Positions 23,598 to 34,895 of a stretch of DNA of 64,000 nucleotides are shown here, one piece after another. Below the pieces are notes generated by a model. It did no database searches and had not been told where the DNA came from. It worked only from the letters and a program-made list of their open reading frames with translations. Origin of the DNA: Muricea muricata (taxonomy: Eukaryota > Cnidaria > Anthozoa > Malacalcyonacea > Plexauridae); assembly GCA_963855995.1 (NCBI GenBank), contig OY979717.1:25253746-25317745 (forward strand), read 5' to 3'. Within the stretch, counting starts at the first letter, position 1. Every line of letters starts with the position of its first letter. A program made the position numbers and the translations under genes.

Positions 23598-24447
23598 AGA
23601 TTCGGTACAAAAAACCTCCACATAAGGTATAAGGGATTAAAGTTTTTGTAGTTAAGCTAGGCCACAATGCATTAATGCACTCTCCCGACAAAAGGTGCGC
23701 CAGTAAATATATACGTTGGACACAGCAAACGAACAGTTACACAAGTATATTTAAATACACCAATTAGATCATAAGAAGTACACTGTGTAGAGAACGTATC
23801 TACAACATCGTAGCTAATATCAATTTTACGAGTGTGATTTACACATATACACTATTTTTTACAAGAGAGAGAATATAGAGAAATGAAACAAAATGGAAGA
23901 AGTAAACACAAAGACATAAATGACATGTTGGACAATACAATATTAACAATTTAACACACAAGAAAGGAGCAAGGTTCCAGGATGGCGGCACACATGAACG
24001 GATTTGAAGGATAGAAGGATAAATTAATCAGCTACTATAGTTTGATATAAGTAAACTATTTGTCACGTATGTTGTTCAATAAAAGCTTTCGTAATTTTGT
24101 CATCCTTTCGTATATGGAATAACTTGGCTTTACGAAACATACATCCAGTATGAACGCACGGCTTGTTTGGGTGGCTCATTCTTGAATTGTTTAGCACGAA
24201 GTTGCTTCGTCTTTGACAAGTATCGGTAAGCATAATGTAGATAGCTTTCCAAACGATACGATAAATCTGGTATGAATGAATTTGTTTGATTGACAATATC
24301 TGTATCATCATCAATTGGTTAGATACAATGGTACAAGATCATTAATCCCAAAGTGATGGAAGGTTGTTTGCAAAGTTTATTGACAATTATCACATTTGTC
24401 CGTCTCAGAATCAGTTATTATTGAATCCCATCATTCGCAATGTAAAG

Positions 24448-25165
24448 AAGCATAATTGTACGTAGAGAGATAAGTTTGGTGACTGTAGCTGGCCTATTAA
24501 AAGCAACAATAGGTTATTAAATACAAATGAATGCACGACTATGATTAGGTATGTGCTTATTGAATACGAATACAATTTATTAGCATTAAAGGCATTATTA
24601 TATTTACCTCAAAATCTTTGATGTAAATATCAGTGGAGGGCCGGATATATAGATTATTCCAGTGTTACGATTATTTCATCAAATTGGTATGGCACTGATC
24701 CAATTGTTTTGAAGCAACAAGCATAATTGCACGTAAAAAGATACGTTTTGTGACTGTAGTTGACCTATAAAAGCAAGAACAGGTTAATACACACAAATGA
24801 AGGCACAATTAGGATTAGATCTACCTGTGTATTGAGTACGAATATCTTATTAGTATCAAATGTACTATTATATTTACCTCAAAATCTTTAATGTAAATAT
24901 CAGTACAGGGCCGGATATATCGATAACTCCATTGATACATTCCTTTCATCGATTTACTATTGCATTCATCCAATTGTTTTCAAGCAACAGGTATAATTGC
25001 ACGTAGATAGATAAGTTTTGTGACTGTAGCTGACCTATAAAAGCAGCAACTGGTTACTAAATACAAATGAACGCACGACTAGGATTACATACGAGGGTAT
25101 TGAATACGAATATCGTATTAGCATTAAAGGCATTGCTATATTTACCTCGAAATCTTTGATGTTTC
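24448..25165. repeat. 271-bp tandem repeat, about 2.7 units
   Basis: Units start at about 24448, 24719 and 24989 with AAGCATAATTGCACGTA. Each holds CTATAAAAGCA, ACAAATGAA-GCACGA and TATATTTACCTCAAAATCTT. It lies between the Helentron coding region and its 3' end. The deleted relative at 54.6-54.9 kb carries about one unit. Tandem arrays near the ends are common in Helentrons and HINEs. Confidence 0.88.
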
Positions 25166-25418
25166 AGGCTAGCTTGGACGTGATGTGATTAATTTTGAAA
25201 TACGCCGCCGAAACCTGAAAGAAAAAAAGTGAATAAAACTGAAAGAGACAAGAGAAATATCATTGTATATTCAAAGATGCTTACCTTTTACATTAATCAG
25301 AGGCAGGCCAATAAATATTGGCCTGATTATCTAACCATGTCCATGCTATGGCTACGTCTATACCATTTCAATAAATTATGGCTCTCTTTTAAACATGTTA
25401 TTCATATGCTTGCTATCA

Positions 25419-26240
25419 TTACTTCCTTACCTTAACGGAAGCCCAAATTGCTTTGTGATCATTAAAGTAAGTTTCAAGAGTACCTGCCTGGACATCCTCT
25501 TCAATCAAATTCGTATATAGATGATGAATCAAAGTTCCATTATCTGTTGTACAGCTAGATATACGTTGCTCAAGACCATTTTCATTAATCATAACGTTGT
25601 ACAATGATCTTCGTTCTACCTCATCAAGCCAATTAACATTGAAATCTCCCATAAATATGACCTGGGAAGAGGGATTTTCCTCCAATGTAGTACGAATGGC
25701 AGATAAAAGAGAGGATAATACAACCCTTGGAGATCTGTATATTCCAATTATAATCAAGTCTGGGTGTTCGACTGTTCTTGCGATAGTCACCTCGATCCCA
25801 TGACAGTTTCTCGCACAAGGGTATCCATTCAACATTCGAAGCCTGGAATAAACAGCTGTTCCATGATATGGACAACTGACATTTGAAGTTTCATCATTTC
25901 TAAATAACTCGTAGCCTTCAATTGCATACATTTCATCAGGGTCATTTCGACTAAACCTTGTTTCTGTGAAAATTGTAATGTCAGCTAATAAATAATTGAT
26001 ATCTTTTCGAACATCCTCAATATGCTTATGCAAAGATCTTGCATTCAGATAACATATTTTCAAATCAGTGTTCGCCAACATGTACAAGGGAGTAAAACAA
26101 AGATCTAATTTATACTCATTTCTCAGCAACTGCATCTCTTGTACAACTTTCGGATCAACGCTAATTTTACTCTCACAAAGATCAGTAATATACAATCCTT
26201 CAATAGTTGTTACTCGGCTTAGAGCAACATAATGTATATG
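25419..26240 (-). pseudogene. Helentron: helicase tail plus EEP (APE-like) endonuclease domain
   Basis: The frame begins with the last Pif1 helicase motif (IHYVALSRVT) at about 26240 and leads without a break into an EEP nuclease: LKICYLNARSLHKHIEDV, FTETRFSRN (catalytic Glu), IIIGIYRSPR, FMGDFNVNW (Asp/Asn) and YFNDHKAIW (DH). An endonuclease of CR1-type origin, fused to the Rep-helicase protein, is the defining addition of Helentrons and may nick the insertion site. The upstream join to the helicase is broken by a small deletion with a frame change near 26245. This part itself is open to the stop at 25419. Confidence 0.85.
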
Positions 26241-27469
26241 AGGGATGGTCCTTGTGACCTGTGAACAGTTTTAGCCGAAGCTGGTCTCAGAGGAAACTGT
26301 TTCCTTACAACTTGAGCTGACTTTGTTTTACCTACAGCAAACTGAGTTGTAACGGGTTTAATAGGAGTCCAAGTATTTGGTATACTTCCTGTGTAAAGGT
26401 TTCTATTTTCATGTCGAGTTTTCTTTCCAACGTCATCGTAGTCAAACTGAACCCAGACGAGTCCAGAAGGTTTATTGTCATTAGTCAAGTGAATGTGTTT
26501 AATAACATTACTTGCTCCGTTAGTCATACCATCATCGGTCCGTATGTTTATCGCAATTTCTGTCCGTTGTCCAACGGCTATATTTAATTTATGAGCCAAC
26601 TGTTTAGAATTCTTCAAAGGAACATACGGTATTTGTCTCATTATCTTCTCTTTAAGTTCAGCTGAGCATGCACCAATGACGCTGTCTTAGGCCTTTATTG
26701 TGTACTTATCAACACTATCGAATGACTGGTAAACTTTATCGTTATATTCATCAACTAGCGCATTTTGAATAAATAACCGTGGCGCTTCTGTAGGGCATTT
26801 GCTCTCATCAACACATCTTTCCTTCAGTTTTTGAAGATCGCTGGCTGTATGATTACCTTCGCGAAGACGATTAAGGATCTCAGCAAACATTTTGCTTTCT
26901 CTTTGACGCATAATTTCATCAAGCTCAAACATCTTAAAATGTTTTTTCCACAAATTTGGAGCAAGAATATTATAGGAATTTAAACACTGAACATCGGTAA
27001 ACACGTAGCCATCCATTACAGGCTTCAGTTGAAACAAATCACCAAGTGTGATTATACTTACACCACCAAAGTCTTCCTTGGTACCTTTCAAATCTTTCAA
27101 ACGATTATTTAATTGGACAGTGAACATACTGTTTCCAACCATGGACATCTCATCCAATAATATTAACTTCAGTGCTCCAAGTTCACATCTCATTGTGTTT
27201 AATCGCCCAGAATCTAATGGCTGGTAATTTTTTAGGGACTGACTTGCCGGTATACCAAAAGCACTGTGAATCGTGTTACCTTTTATTAAGTACGCAGCTT
27301 TCCCTGTTGGAGCAAGCAACGATATTTGAACACGACGGAAGTCCTGGCCAGCTCGTGAATTATAGTACTTCAAAGCAGCCTGGTAGATTGACTTAATCAG
27401 GTGAGACTTTCCTACACCACCACCTCCGCTGAGAAATGCGTAAAATGGTTTCTCAGAAGTTTTTATCAA
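26219..27469 (-). pseudogene. Helentron: Pif1-family DNA helicase
   Basis: SF1B helicase in one frame. Walker A FLSGGGGVGKSHLI, LLAPTGKAAYLI, Walker B LILLDEMSMV, the GDLFQLKPV motif (GDxxQL), DEIMRQ, and near the C-terminus FPLRPASAKTVHRSQG. It would unwind donor DNA during rolling-circle transposition. Two defects are seen: a TAA at 26687-26689 in mid-domain, and loss of roughly a dozen codons with a frame change just after HRSQG (about 26245). A TAG at 27491-27493 separates it from Rep in the same frame. Confidence 0.88.
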
Positions 27470-27490
27470 TTGTAGAGCGTGATAGAAAAA

Positions 27491-29536
27491 CTATCTTTGC
27501 TTTTTGTTGAGCATCTGAACTAAACCTCGATATTCATCATCTGGCATTTCATTTAAAATAAGAGGTTCATTATTCTGCTGAGTTGAAGGTATACCCAAGC
27601 TATCTGAAAGGTGATCAAATGTTTCATTTAAATCTGGATGTGTATCAGTGCATCCCTCATCTTGATCTTGCCGCTCAAGATCTTGTGTGACAGGCGCTAT
27701 AGTGTCATATGCATCATCATCACATTCTTGCAGGTGATTTCCGACCTCATTTAAGTCCTCGCAGCATATTGCATATTGCTGCATTTGTTCGCCTATTTCG
27801 TCACGTCGAGCTAAGTAGTGCTCTTCGAACGTGGAGTAGTTTTTTAGTAAATCAGTTTCTTCATTTCGCCAAGAAGTAAAAAGCATTAACAACTCACGAT
27901 AATGTTTTTCAGGTTGAGCTTCTTTATTAAACCAGACACTACGGATTATTCTCGCTTGAGTCCTTTTCTTCAGTTCTTTATTTCCAGTAGAAACACCTGG
28001 ATTATCATTGAGCAACTCATCATCATTCTGTTCCTCTTCGTTCTCTAAGAGCAGATTATCGACATCACACTTTTTGTTTGTTTTTCTGTAACCCTTTTTA
28101 CCACAAGAATCATACCAAGCAGCCCAATCAGCTAATGTTATATTTTGCATACATTCAGGACGTCCAATGTATCTTTTTAAAAGACCGCCGGACTGAATTT
28201 CTTCGCTATCATCTGATAGATTTTCAATTTCACTTAAAGGTTTTAACAACTCTACTCGTTCTGCAGGTGGAGATGTATTAATGAAGATAACACTGCGTGA
28301 TGCCTTTCTCATAGGCACTTGAAGAACCACATAGACTGCTTCTTGTGCACTGATTTCTACCGAATTCAAAAACTTGTTACCAATATCGCGAACTTGCTGT
28401 TTAATGTTCGTGTTTCCCTGAGCTTTAGAAATATACGAAACGATGTACATTGCACATGCGTACACATCTAGAACGTACTGAATGTCCATATTAGCCCTCC
28501 ATGCTCGAAGACAGGTGGGATTGTAATTATTAATTCGTAATTCATTTGGACTTCTTTTCAAAAAGATGGTTGGAGAGTTCAAAGATGACCGTATTGCAAG
28601 GATGTACTGACGTTCTGAAACGTCTAATTCTTGTAACAGTTCATCAAACGTGATGTCTTTACCTTCTTTAAAATCATTTAATTTATTCTTCATGCTCTTC
28701 CACAATTCTTTGCTAGATTTAGCATCAGCTGGAGAGGTATCACTATCAAGGGGGTAAAGAATCTGAGTACACCTTATAGGTGGTTGTGGATAGTTAAATC
28801 TGCAAATATTTTTTGATTTTTTCCTGCAAGTATGAGAATGCCGGTGTGTCTGTCTGTTAACAAGATCTTGTAACTCAGGGTCGCTTTCTGCTTTACGACA
28901 TGTAATTATACGATCAATGTATGCAACAACATCTTCATCTTTATCAACACCAAACACTGGTGCATTGTCAAGCCAGATCAACATATGAATGTGAGGTGAT
29001 CCTCGCTGCTGGTACTCGACTCTATAAAACCAATCTTTGATTTTTCCTAAGGGAGCCAGTTCGCTCATTAAGACATCTTTCAAGAAAGTATCGAATTGAA
29101 AATCAAAATGTCTAGCACAAGTTACTGGATCACTTTGAATCAGTCGACATTTCTCCTCCCAAGTAAGATTATTCAGTTCTTCATCACTATAGTCTTTGTG
29201 ATCAATCAACTTACCAAGAATTCTCAATAGGTGATTCCACTTTGTTTCTGCAGAAGAAAAACTGCAAAATAATGAAGCTGGTCCTAATTGTCGAATCATT
29301 GCAAACAAGTCCTTTTTGGCTTTTTCAAAGTAAGGAGGTGAACCTCTTAATGTCTTCAAGAATCTGAAACCATCATCATGGTTAATTAAACTTTGCAAAC
29401 CTTCAGTTGTTTTTAAAACTCCAGCTGTTAGTGTTCTGTTTCCCATTTTGTTTTTTCGCAGTGCAATTTGTGATTGTCCTACCAAAAACTTCATTTGAAG
29501 TTTCTTAGCTTTGAAGAATATATTTTCAACACACAT
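27491..29536 (-). pseudogene. Helentron: HUH-type Rep nuclease (Helitron-like N domain)
   Basis: 681 codons. The HUH metal site is in QQRGSPHIHMLIW (His 182 and 184). The conserved HRHSHTCRKK and CRFNYPQPP blocks follow near 231-253. The catalytic tyrosines are in DVYACAMYIVSYISK (Tyr 359, 364, 368). These nick and rejoin single-stranded DNA in rolling-circle transposition. A later acidic linker is followed by LNKKQR, where a TAG (27491-27493) interrupts the frame before the helicase. The frame is also continuous upstream with 29543-30463, apart from a TGA. The polyprotein was originally one ORF. Confidence 0.9.
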
Positions 29537-29542
29537 AGCTGC

Positions 29543-30540
29543 TCAACGATCAGATCTTCTTAACTCTGATTTACATATTTCACTATAATGAACATTTCTC
29601 AACCTTTCTTTGTCATCAGGTCTTTTTTGTCCAAGAAATATTCCTGGATAAGCCATTTCTTCAGAGAACTGATCCCTAAATACACTCAATGGTTTGTTAC
29701 CCTCACCAGGTGCAAAATTATATATTTCCTGTTTTTCATTATCACTTACAAAATCTGAGGTAGTCAACATACTATCTGTTGTCCCTGCTGGTATTTCAGC
29801 TTCATCTTCACTCCATTGATCATCTGGAATGTTTGATGTTGATTCATCATCTGCATCATCTTGTGTTTCAACAGTGCCACAAGTCTCATCTGCTGATACT
29901 GGAAAACTTCTCAACCAATTCTGGTCAATGGTGATACCCTCACCTTCATACAAAGAACTTGTATTGACCAACCATGCAGCTGCTTGCATTACTTTGTGAG
30001 GTCGTATATTCAGTGAAAGTGCAGAACTTTTGTACTGTAATCTTCGCTTAAGTTGAACTTTAATTGTACCAGTCTCATTAGGCAATGTAGGTAGCATATT
30101 TACTGTGCTGTTTACATCTGCTGGAACATTAACAACATTACCAGTAATCTTGAGTTGACCACCCCTTGGTGCCTGAAAAATCTTTTGAAATGCTAACCGA
30201 GGAGCAATAAGTCGACATTCTAGTTCATTAAGATCAAAGAAAGAAGGTTTTTCTGGAAATTGCATGCCGTTAGCTATTGCACAAGGAGGAATTCTTCCTT
30301 TCTTTAAGTGATTGTTGCAGGTTTGACAAATCCACTCAATATCATCAACACTTTTTATACTTTGGAGATACTTGGTTATGTCAGGATTGATCAGTCTTAG
30401 TCGGTCTGCTGGCGAGACAGAATGTTTATACCATAATTCGTCACAGCAAGTGCAAATATACAATGGTCCAGCAGATATAGAGTTATGAAACTTTCTAACA
30501 AGGGCTAATTCATCAATATTTTCATTTGGAAAGTGATTAC
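29543..30540 (-). pseudogene. Helentron: DUF6570-like N-terminal domain
   Basis: Open from about 30540 in the frame used by Rep. It contains VRKFHNSISAGPLYICTCC, WYKHSV, WICQTCNNHLKKGRIPPCA and NGMQFPEKP, with paired cysteines suggesting metal binding; then LNELECRLIAPRLAFQKI and PRGGQLKITGNVVNVPAD. This block precedes Rep in many animal Helitrons; its function is unknown. The TGA at 29543-29545 separates it from Rep in the same frame. Confidence 0.78.
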
Positions 30541-31923
30541 TTACAGGATTGGAAGTTCCTTCTCCAATTGGACGTGAGCTGTAATTATCTTTTTTCTCAC
30601 CCTGTGCTCTTTTTCTAGAAGCTCTCTTTCTTTCACGTTCTTTTGCAAGTCTAGCTTCCCTTTGTTCAGTGGGCTCATTTTGTCTTTTTGAGGTATTATA
30701 TTACTTTGCGCAGTGGTCTCATTTTGTCTTTTTGAATCATTATATTTCCTCATTTTTTCAAGTCTAAGTTTCCTTTTCTCTCTTGACTCATTCTGTCTGC
30801 TTCTTTTTTTCGTATTTCTATACTCATTAGTTCTAGCACTACTTTCACTTTGCTTGGTTGAAATATTTGATATAATTATCTTTCCTGTTGATGATTGGTC
30901 AAAATTTGGGACACTCAATGTTTTGCTGTTTACATCATGCTGTTCAGCTACCTCAGTTGAACCTACCACACCAACACTTGTAGATAATTCTGTCTGCATA
31001 TCATTATTACTGATACACTTTACACCCTTCAACTCAAATGGCATCACAACATTTGATTTTGGTGTTAATTGAAAATACTCTCCAAGGTTTTCTATTCCCT
31101 CTACTGATATTAAAACACAATAACCCAATGCAGATGGTCTTCCAAAAACATCCCGTGAATGTGAATCAAACACTTTAAAGACACCAGGAAAAGGCATCAT
31201 AATTGCTACAGTATTCATACCAATTGTAAGTAAACAACTGTTATAGTGCAAAGAAACAAATACTTCATTTAAAGCATGCTTAAGTGTCACGTGCGGAAGA
31301 CCATTTTCAGCCATATGTAGTGCTCCTGAAAAGGAATTACTATATTGCAAATTATAAACATGGTTGTCTACATCTACAAACCCTGGGACATCAGTTAATA
31401 ATAAATAACTCTTATTTATACTTTGGCTGATAATACCATACAAACTGTCACCACATATTAAAATTGAGTTTAGCATCAATCTATTCCAAATATTGACTGA
31501 TTTAATTTCTTTGTATACAATTGCACACAATGACATAGCTACACATTGTTTACCAGCATTCATACCAAACATTAACTCATTACCTTGATTAAAATCAGCA
31601 TGGACAGTATACGCTGGATCAACTATATCATTTACAGTTCTAGGACCTGGATTTTCCTCAACATCATTTGAAAGTCTAAGTAATAATGGCACATAAACAG
31701 CATGATAATACATCTTTTGTACATACCACTGACACACTTCTTTGTTCCTTTTTGCCTTCTTTAATTGGCTTTTGAGATATGGAAAATAAAATACATTGAG
31801 GTAAAACATTAATAGTATTTGATTCCAAAGTTTACCTTTCAGACAATGTAGTCTATTACGACAATTTGTAAAATTGTGATGTGATCCAATTCTTGAGCGA
31901 TATACTTCTATGCTAACACCCAT
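30541..31923 (-). pseudogene. Helentron: N-terminal 2A peptide and cysteine peptidase domain
   Basis: 460 codons. Residues 81-94 end in NDVEENPGP, a full 2A ribosome-skipping motif preceded by a Leu-rich run. The peptidase-like domain spans about 105-285: NQGNELMFGMNAGKQCVAMS (nucleophile Cys127), and FKVFDSHSRDVFG with Asp253-x-His255. The NAGxQC plus DxH pattern resembles the herpesvirus tegument-type deubiquitinases (peptidase C76), or OTU-like proteases reported in animal Helentrons. The C-terminal 130 residues are highly charged (KRSRQNESREKRKLRLEKM). A frameshift in this basic region separates it from the DUF6570-like part. The ATG at 31923 is just downstream of a good splice acceptor (AATACAG). 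Confidence 0.8.
31642..31665 (-). other. 2A peptide coding site (DVEENPGP)
   Basis: Codons 87-94 of the first Helentron ORF. The D-V-E-x-N-P-G-P consensus is complete. In known 2A peptides the ribosome skips the Gly-Pro bond, releasing the upstream peptide. The 93-residue upstream piece would be a separate product. Confidence 0.9.
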
Positions 31924-31926
31924 ACC

Positions 31927-32420
31927 TGTATTTATTCAGAATTTAGTATAAATTTAGCCTGTCTGATTTCAGACTAACTTTCAGTAGTAGAATTGTCAGT
32001 AATTTCGTTAGTTATGTATTTCCTGCAAGTAGGCAGGCAGTTGTTTCGATTCCAGCACCGCTGGGTTGTTTGTTTGAATACCTGCACAATGGCTAGGTTA
32101 ATACTCTGATATACCCGCACAATGGCTGGGTCAATTTGATTACCTGCGCAATGGCAAGGTTCAATTTTAATACGTGGCCTTTCACGTTAATGAGTGTCTG
32201 ATCTAAGACCAGCGCGAGCAACAATGGCTCCTTTCTATTTGATTTTTTTTGAATACGTGAACACAACACGTATAACGCGCGACAAGATGTCAGTGCAGGC
32301 AAGTTTGCCTCGTGTAATATATTTGTACGCTCTTTACTTATCTTACTGCGATCAAAATATTCGACCACAGTAGATAATGAGCGATTGAAATTCAACAAAG
32401 TATTTCAAAAATAAAATATC
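31927..32420 (-). other. Probable intron in the Helentron 5' leader, with a minisatellite
   Basis: Minus-strand donor AAG-GTAAGTG at about 32420 and acceptor AATACAG-GTATGG right before the ATG at 31923. The same donor context occurs in the deleted relative (about 54866-54880). Within it, 32046-32165 holds three to four imperfect 31-bp units with CTGCACAATGGCTAGGTT. Confidence 0.6.
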
Positions 32421-32689
32421 ACTTACCTTAAGTTTAATATGAAAACAAAAATCGTAAAACCACAGCGTAGAGCTCAAGAATTGGAGAAAATACGAACGAT
32501 CTGTCGCACCTCGTTGCAAACACGAAATCCAGCAGCAATTCCGTGTGTGTTGCGACATTTTCCGAAAATCATAACGATCGAGTAATCGACGCTTCTTCGC
32601 TATGCCGACAATCGGCCGAAGATGTGGACATACATAGATACCATACGGACACTTTCCAGCTATAACATAGTGGTTAGCTGCGCATGCGC

Positions 32690-32706
32690 GGCTACCCACA
32701 AAAACT
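32690..32706 (-). other. Helentron 5' terminus
   Basis: GGCTACCCACAAAAACT on the plus strand. Identical to 55066-55082, after which the two copies diverge at once. The inverted partner is at 21487-21497. A palindrome (GCGCATGCGC) lies just inside. Confidence 0.78.
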
Positions 32707-32917
32707 GGTTAAAAACATACGTACTGTTTAACTATTCAAAAAGTCAAGAAAATAATGAAGAATGATCATGTTTTGGTACATAAAAGCACTCAAAAACAAG
32801 TTCTGTGGCTCTTGTTTTAAAAATTTTGCCGAACTACGAAAATTCCACGCGAAAGTCGCGAGGATGACGTCTAATCTCACCACACTGATCTATATAAATC
32901 ATTCGTAAACTGTATCA

Positions 32918-33835
32918 AACTGTAGGGAGCAACCTTAACTACAAGAAAATCTGACATGTTACGCATTTTCCCTATTTTTATTTTGAGGGCTATGTCACTG
33001 CAGTGACAATACGTACGTTTCAATTTTAAAACCTTAGTGGGCCAATAGTGGCTTTTATTTGCTTAGATGCTTAGTTATGATGTACTTTGGTATAATAAAA
33101 ACAACCCTTCAAATAAAAATGCGGAAAATACATAAGTCTGTCAGATTTTCTTGTAGTTAAAGATAAAAAACAAAGCATTACGCAAATATACACGAAAATA
33201 TAATAATATGAATTGTTTACTTGTCTTGCTGTGGAAACAAGCAAACGTATTCGTGAAAATATTCTTTCCCCCCGGTATGGTCACCCACGAGGAATTTTCG
33301 TGACAATTGCGCGTGACTTTCAAATTATTTCGAAGCTTGAAGACACTCGATTTTATGTGGGTGGATTTTTATATTGAAATTTAATAGAAGTTTACAAAAT
33401 CAACTTTAAAAATTCAATAGTATAAAGTACTGTTGGATTACATAATATAAATACACAGGAAGACGAAGAAGTCACATTTATCGAAGAACACAAAAGCGGC
33501 AAGACTTCGTAATGGCGGCAATTTTGGCTAATTGTCGATGATACCAAATCGAAGATAAAGTAGACGACACAGTCTCAGAGCAACTCAAAAACGGGCTGAG
33601 TTATTCTTTAGTCATCTGTGATTATGGAAAAGTACAAGAATTGCATGAGACTTCGGCTACTCGGCGATAAAAAAGCAAACAAGACAGAAAATATGGCTGA
33701 AATCGAGTTTTTGCGAGGGGGGGGGGAAGTGAAATACAATGCCTTGTATATCAACAAGATAATGCCAATCCTTTTGAAATCTGCAATAATTGGATTCAAT
33801 TGAACATGGTTTGGCATGTTATAATAATTTTTTGT
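32918..33835 (-). repeat. Interspersed repeat, copy B
   Basis: Inverted relative to copy A (17269-17915), and interrupted by the MITE at 32939-33156. Shares AAACTGTAGGGAGC-ACCTTAA, TCACCCACGAGGAATTTTCG and the TTGAACATGG end. Function and family unknown. Confidence 0.8.
32939..33156. mobile_element. TTAA-flanked MITE
   Basis: 218 bp with perfect inverted ends CTACAAGAAAATCTGACA and TGTCAGATTTTCTTGTAG. It is flanked by TTAA on both sides (32935-32938, 33157-33160). Copy A at 17.9 kb has the empty site with one TTAA. piggyBac-like by target site. Confidence 0.88.
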
Positions 33836-34466
33836 AGGAAATATGTAAATTTAATTTCTGCCAGCGATTTTATGCATAATTAGCTGTTGACCAGGCATGT
33901 TGAATGGTGATTTTCATGGAATATATTATAGTTAGGCAATGTTTTGCTTCTAATAACCACCCCTATAAACAACCCTTTTAAACACCATAAGCACTTCAGA
34001 AAGGCTTTTGCTTGCATTGGTCTGAGGCTAGAGCTATGTCCACACTGCCGTTTTAGGGCGGGGTCATTTTGAGGACTTTCGTCCCGGAATCAGGTTTTGG
34101 CACATACGCCATGTTGACCGACATGCTCATTTTACCCTAAAACAGTTGAGATTATCTCTGGTAAATGAAACGCATACAAAACCCTATACAGAACCTAGAC
34201 TAACGGTGCGTATTAGAAAACACTGAAATTTTAAAATAAAAATAGAATTTTGTAAAAGAAAAAATAACCCCGTCGACTAACGCTTCGAACACCTGTTTGT
34301 TGCTATCTCAGCCCCTTGTGTGCTCAGGACCACGCAAAATCGGGATTGTGACGTATTTGACATTTAAAGTAAAACCATAAGCTCGATAACTCAAATCCTA
34401 TGAAAGTTATCCTTGATAACTCCAATGCTACAATGCCTGATTTGCATAAGTATCAGTAATACTTAC
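33836..34466. other. Non-coding, with a diverged repeat segment
   Basis: 34130-34215 resembles 59630-59715 (ACCCTAAAACAGTT, then CTACACAGAAC-like and CCTAGACT). Otherwise nothing recognised. If the Ig gene continues to the left, this is intron. Confidence 0.5.
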
Positions 34467-34736
34467 GATTTACAATTAACTCGATTGATGTTTTATTCGT
34501 TGCCTCCTTTACCCCACTTTTAGCTTCGCATCTGTAGGTCCCATTATCATCTTTAGTAACATTACTGAGAGACAACGTTGCATTCTCTATCCCTGTGTCA
34601 CAAACCTGTGACTTATTTTTATACCAGGTAACGTTTGCAGGGGGGTAACCACGTGTTCCGTTGCATTGGCACGCAAAGTAACCACCTTCAGTCACGTTGG
34701 TGACTTTGGAACAATTGACTGAAATTATTGGTTTTA
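34467..34736 (-). CDS. Ig-superfamily gene, exon 6 (Ig domain 5)
   Basis: A 270-nt exon with acceptor TTTCAG at its 5' side and donor GTAAGT (34461-34466), phase 1 at both ends. It encodes one complete C2-like Ig domain: ISVNCS, YFACQCNGT (B-strand Cys), ANVTWYKN (core Trp), LSLSNV and DDNGTYRCEAKS (F-strand Cys). Five to six N-x-S/T sites. It is clearly a duplicate of exons 3 and 4, and the intron just upstream of it is also similar. The last exon I can recognise; no transmembrane segment was found further left. Confidence 0.85.
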
Positions 34737-34895
34737 CTGAAATGTAATAAAATGATTCAAATGTTATTCTCGTAGAAACTAATTTTGTAAGAGAAGTAGG
34801 CAAAACAAATCCGAACGCTAGATCCAAATCCGAACGATTCGTTTAAATTTTAATGCGCATCGGATGTATTATTTGTCGTCGGAAAAAATCGGGCT

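Larger units (their letters stand above)
21463..32706 (-). mobile_element. Autonomous-type Helentron, complete but mutated
   Basis: About 11.2 kb on the minus strand. The 5' end (32690-32706) reads AGTTTTTGTGGGTAGCC. The 3' end (21463-21497) reads GGCTACCCACA, then a 6-bp stem hairpin (GTACGC, loop TAC, GCGTAC), then CTATTTTTT. Short asymmetric inverted repeats with a 3' hairpin and T-rich border are Helentron/HINE features. The ends are supported by the second element at 48378-55082, which has the same termini. Inside, from 5' to 3', are a leader with a probable intron, 2A peptide, cysteine peptidase, DUF6570-like domain, Rep, helicase, EEP nuclease, a 271-bp tandem array and two MITEs. At least three nonsense changes, one frameshift and one deletion inactivate it. 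Confidence 0.82.

Noticed and set aside
21753-23651. Two similar ORFs with MVSNFSSKRLWSCMMAPIIF
   Set aside because: Both lie in two copies of the same MITE; the identity reflects the DNA repeat, not a gene pair.
24448-25165. Tandem units as possible LTRs or centromeric satellite
   Set aside because: Only about three units, inside a Helentron, with no LTR end motifs.
30713-31072. Hydrophobic Leu/Phe/Ser-rich ORF on the plus strand
   Set aside because: Antisense of the charged C-terminal region of the Helentron peptidase ORF; not a membrane protein.
33618-33803. Small ORF in interspersed repeat copy B
   Set aside because: Not open in copy A, so not a conserved protein.
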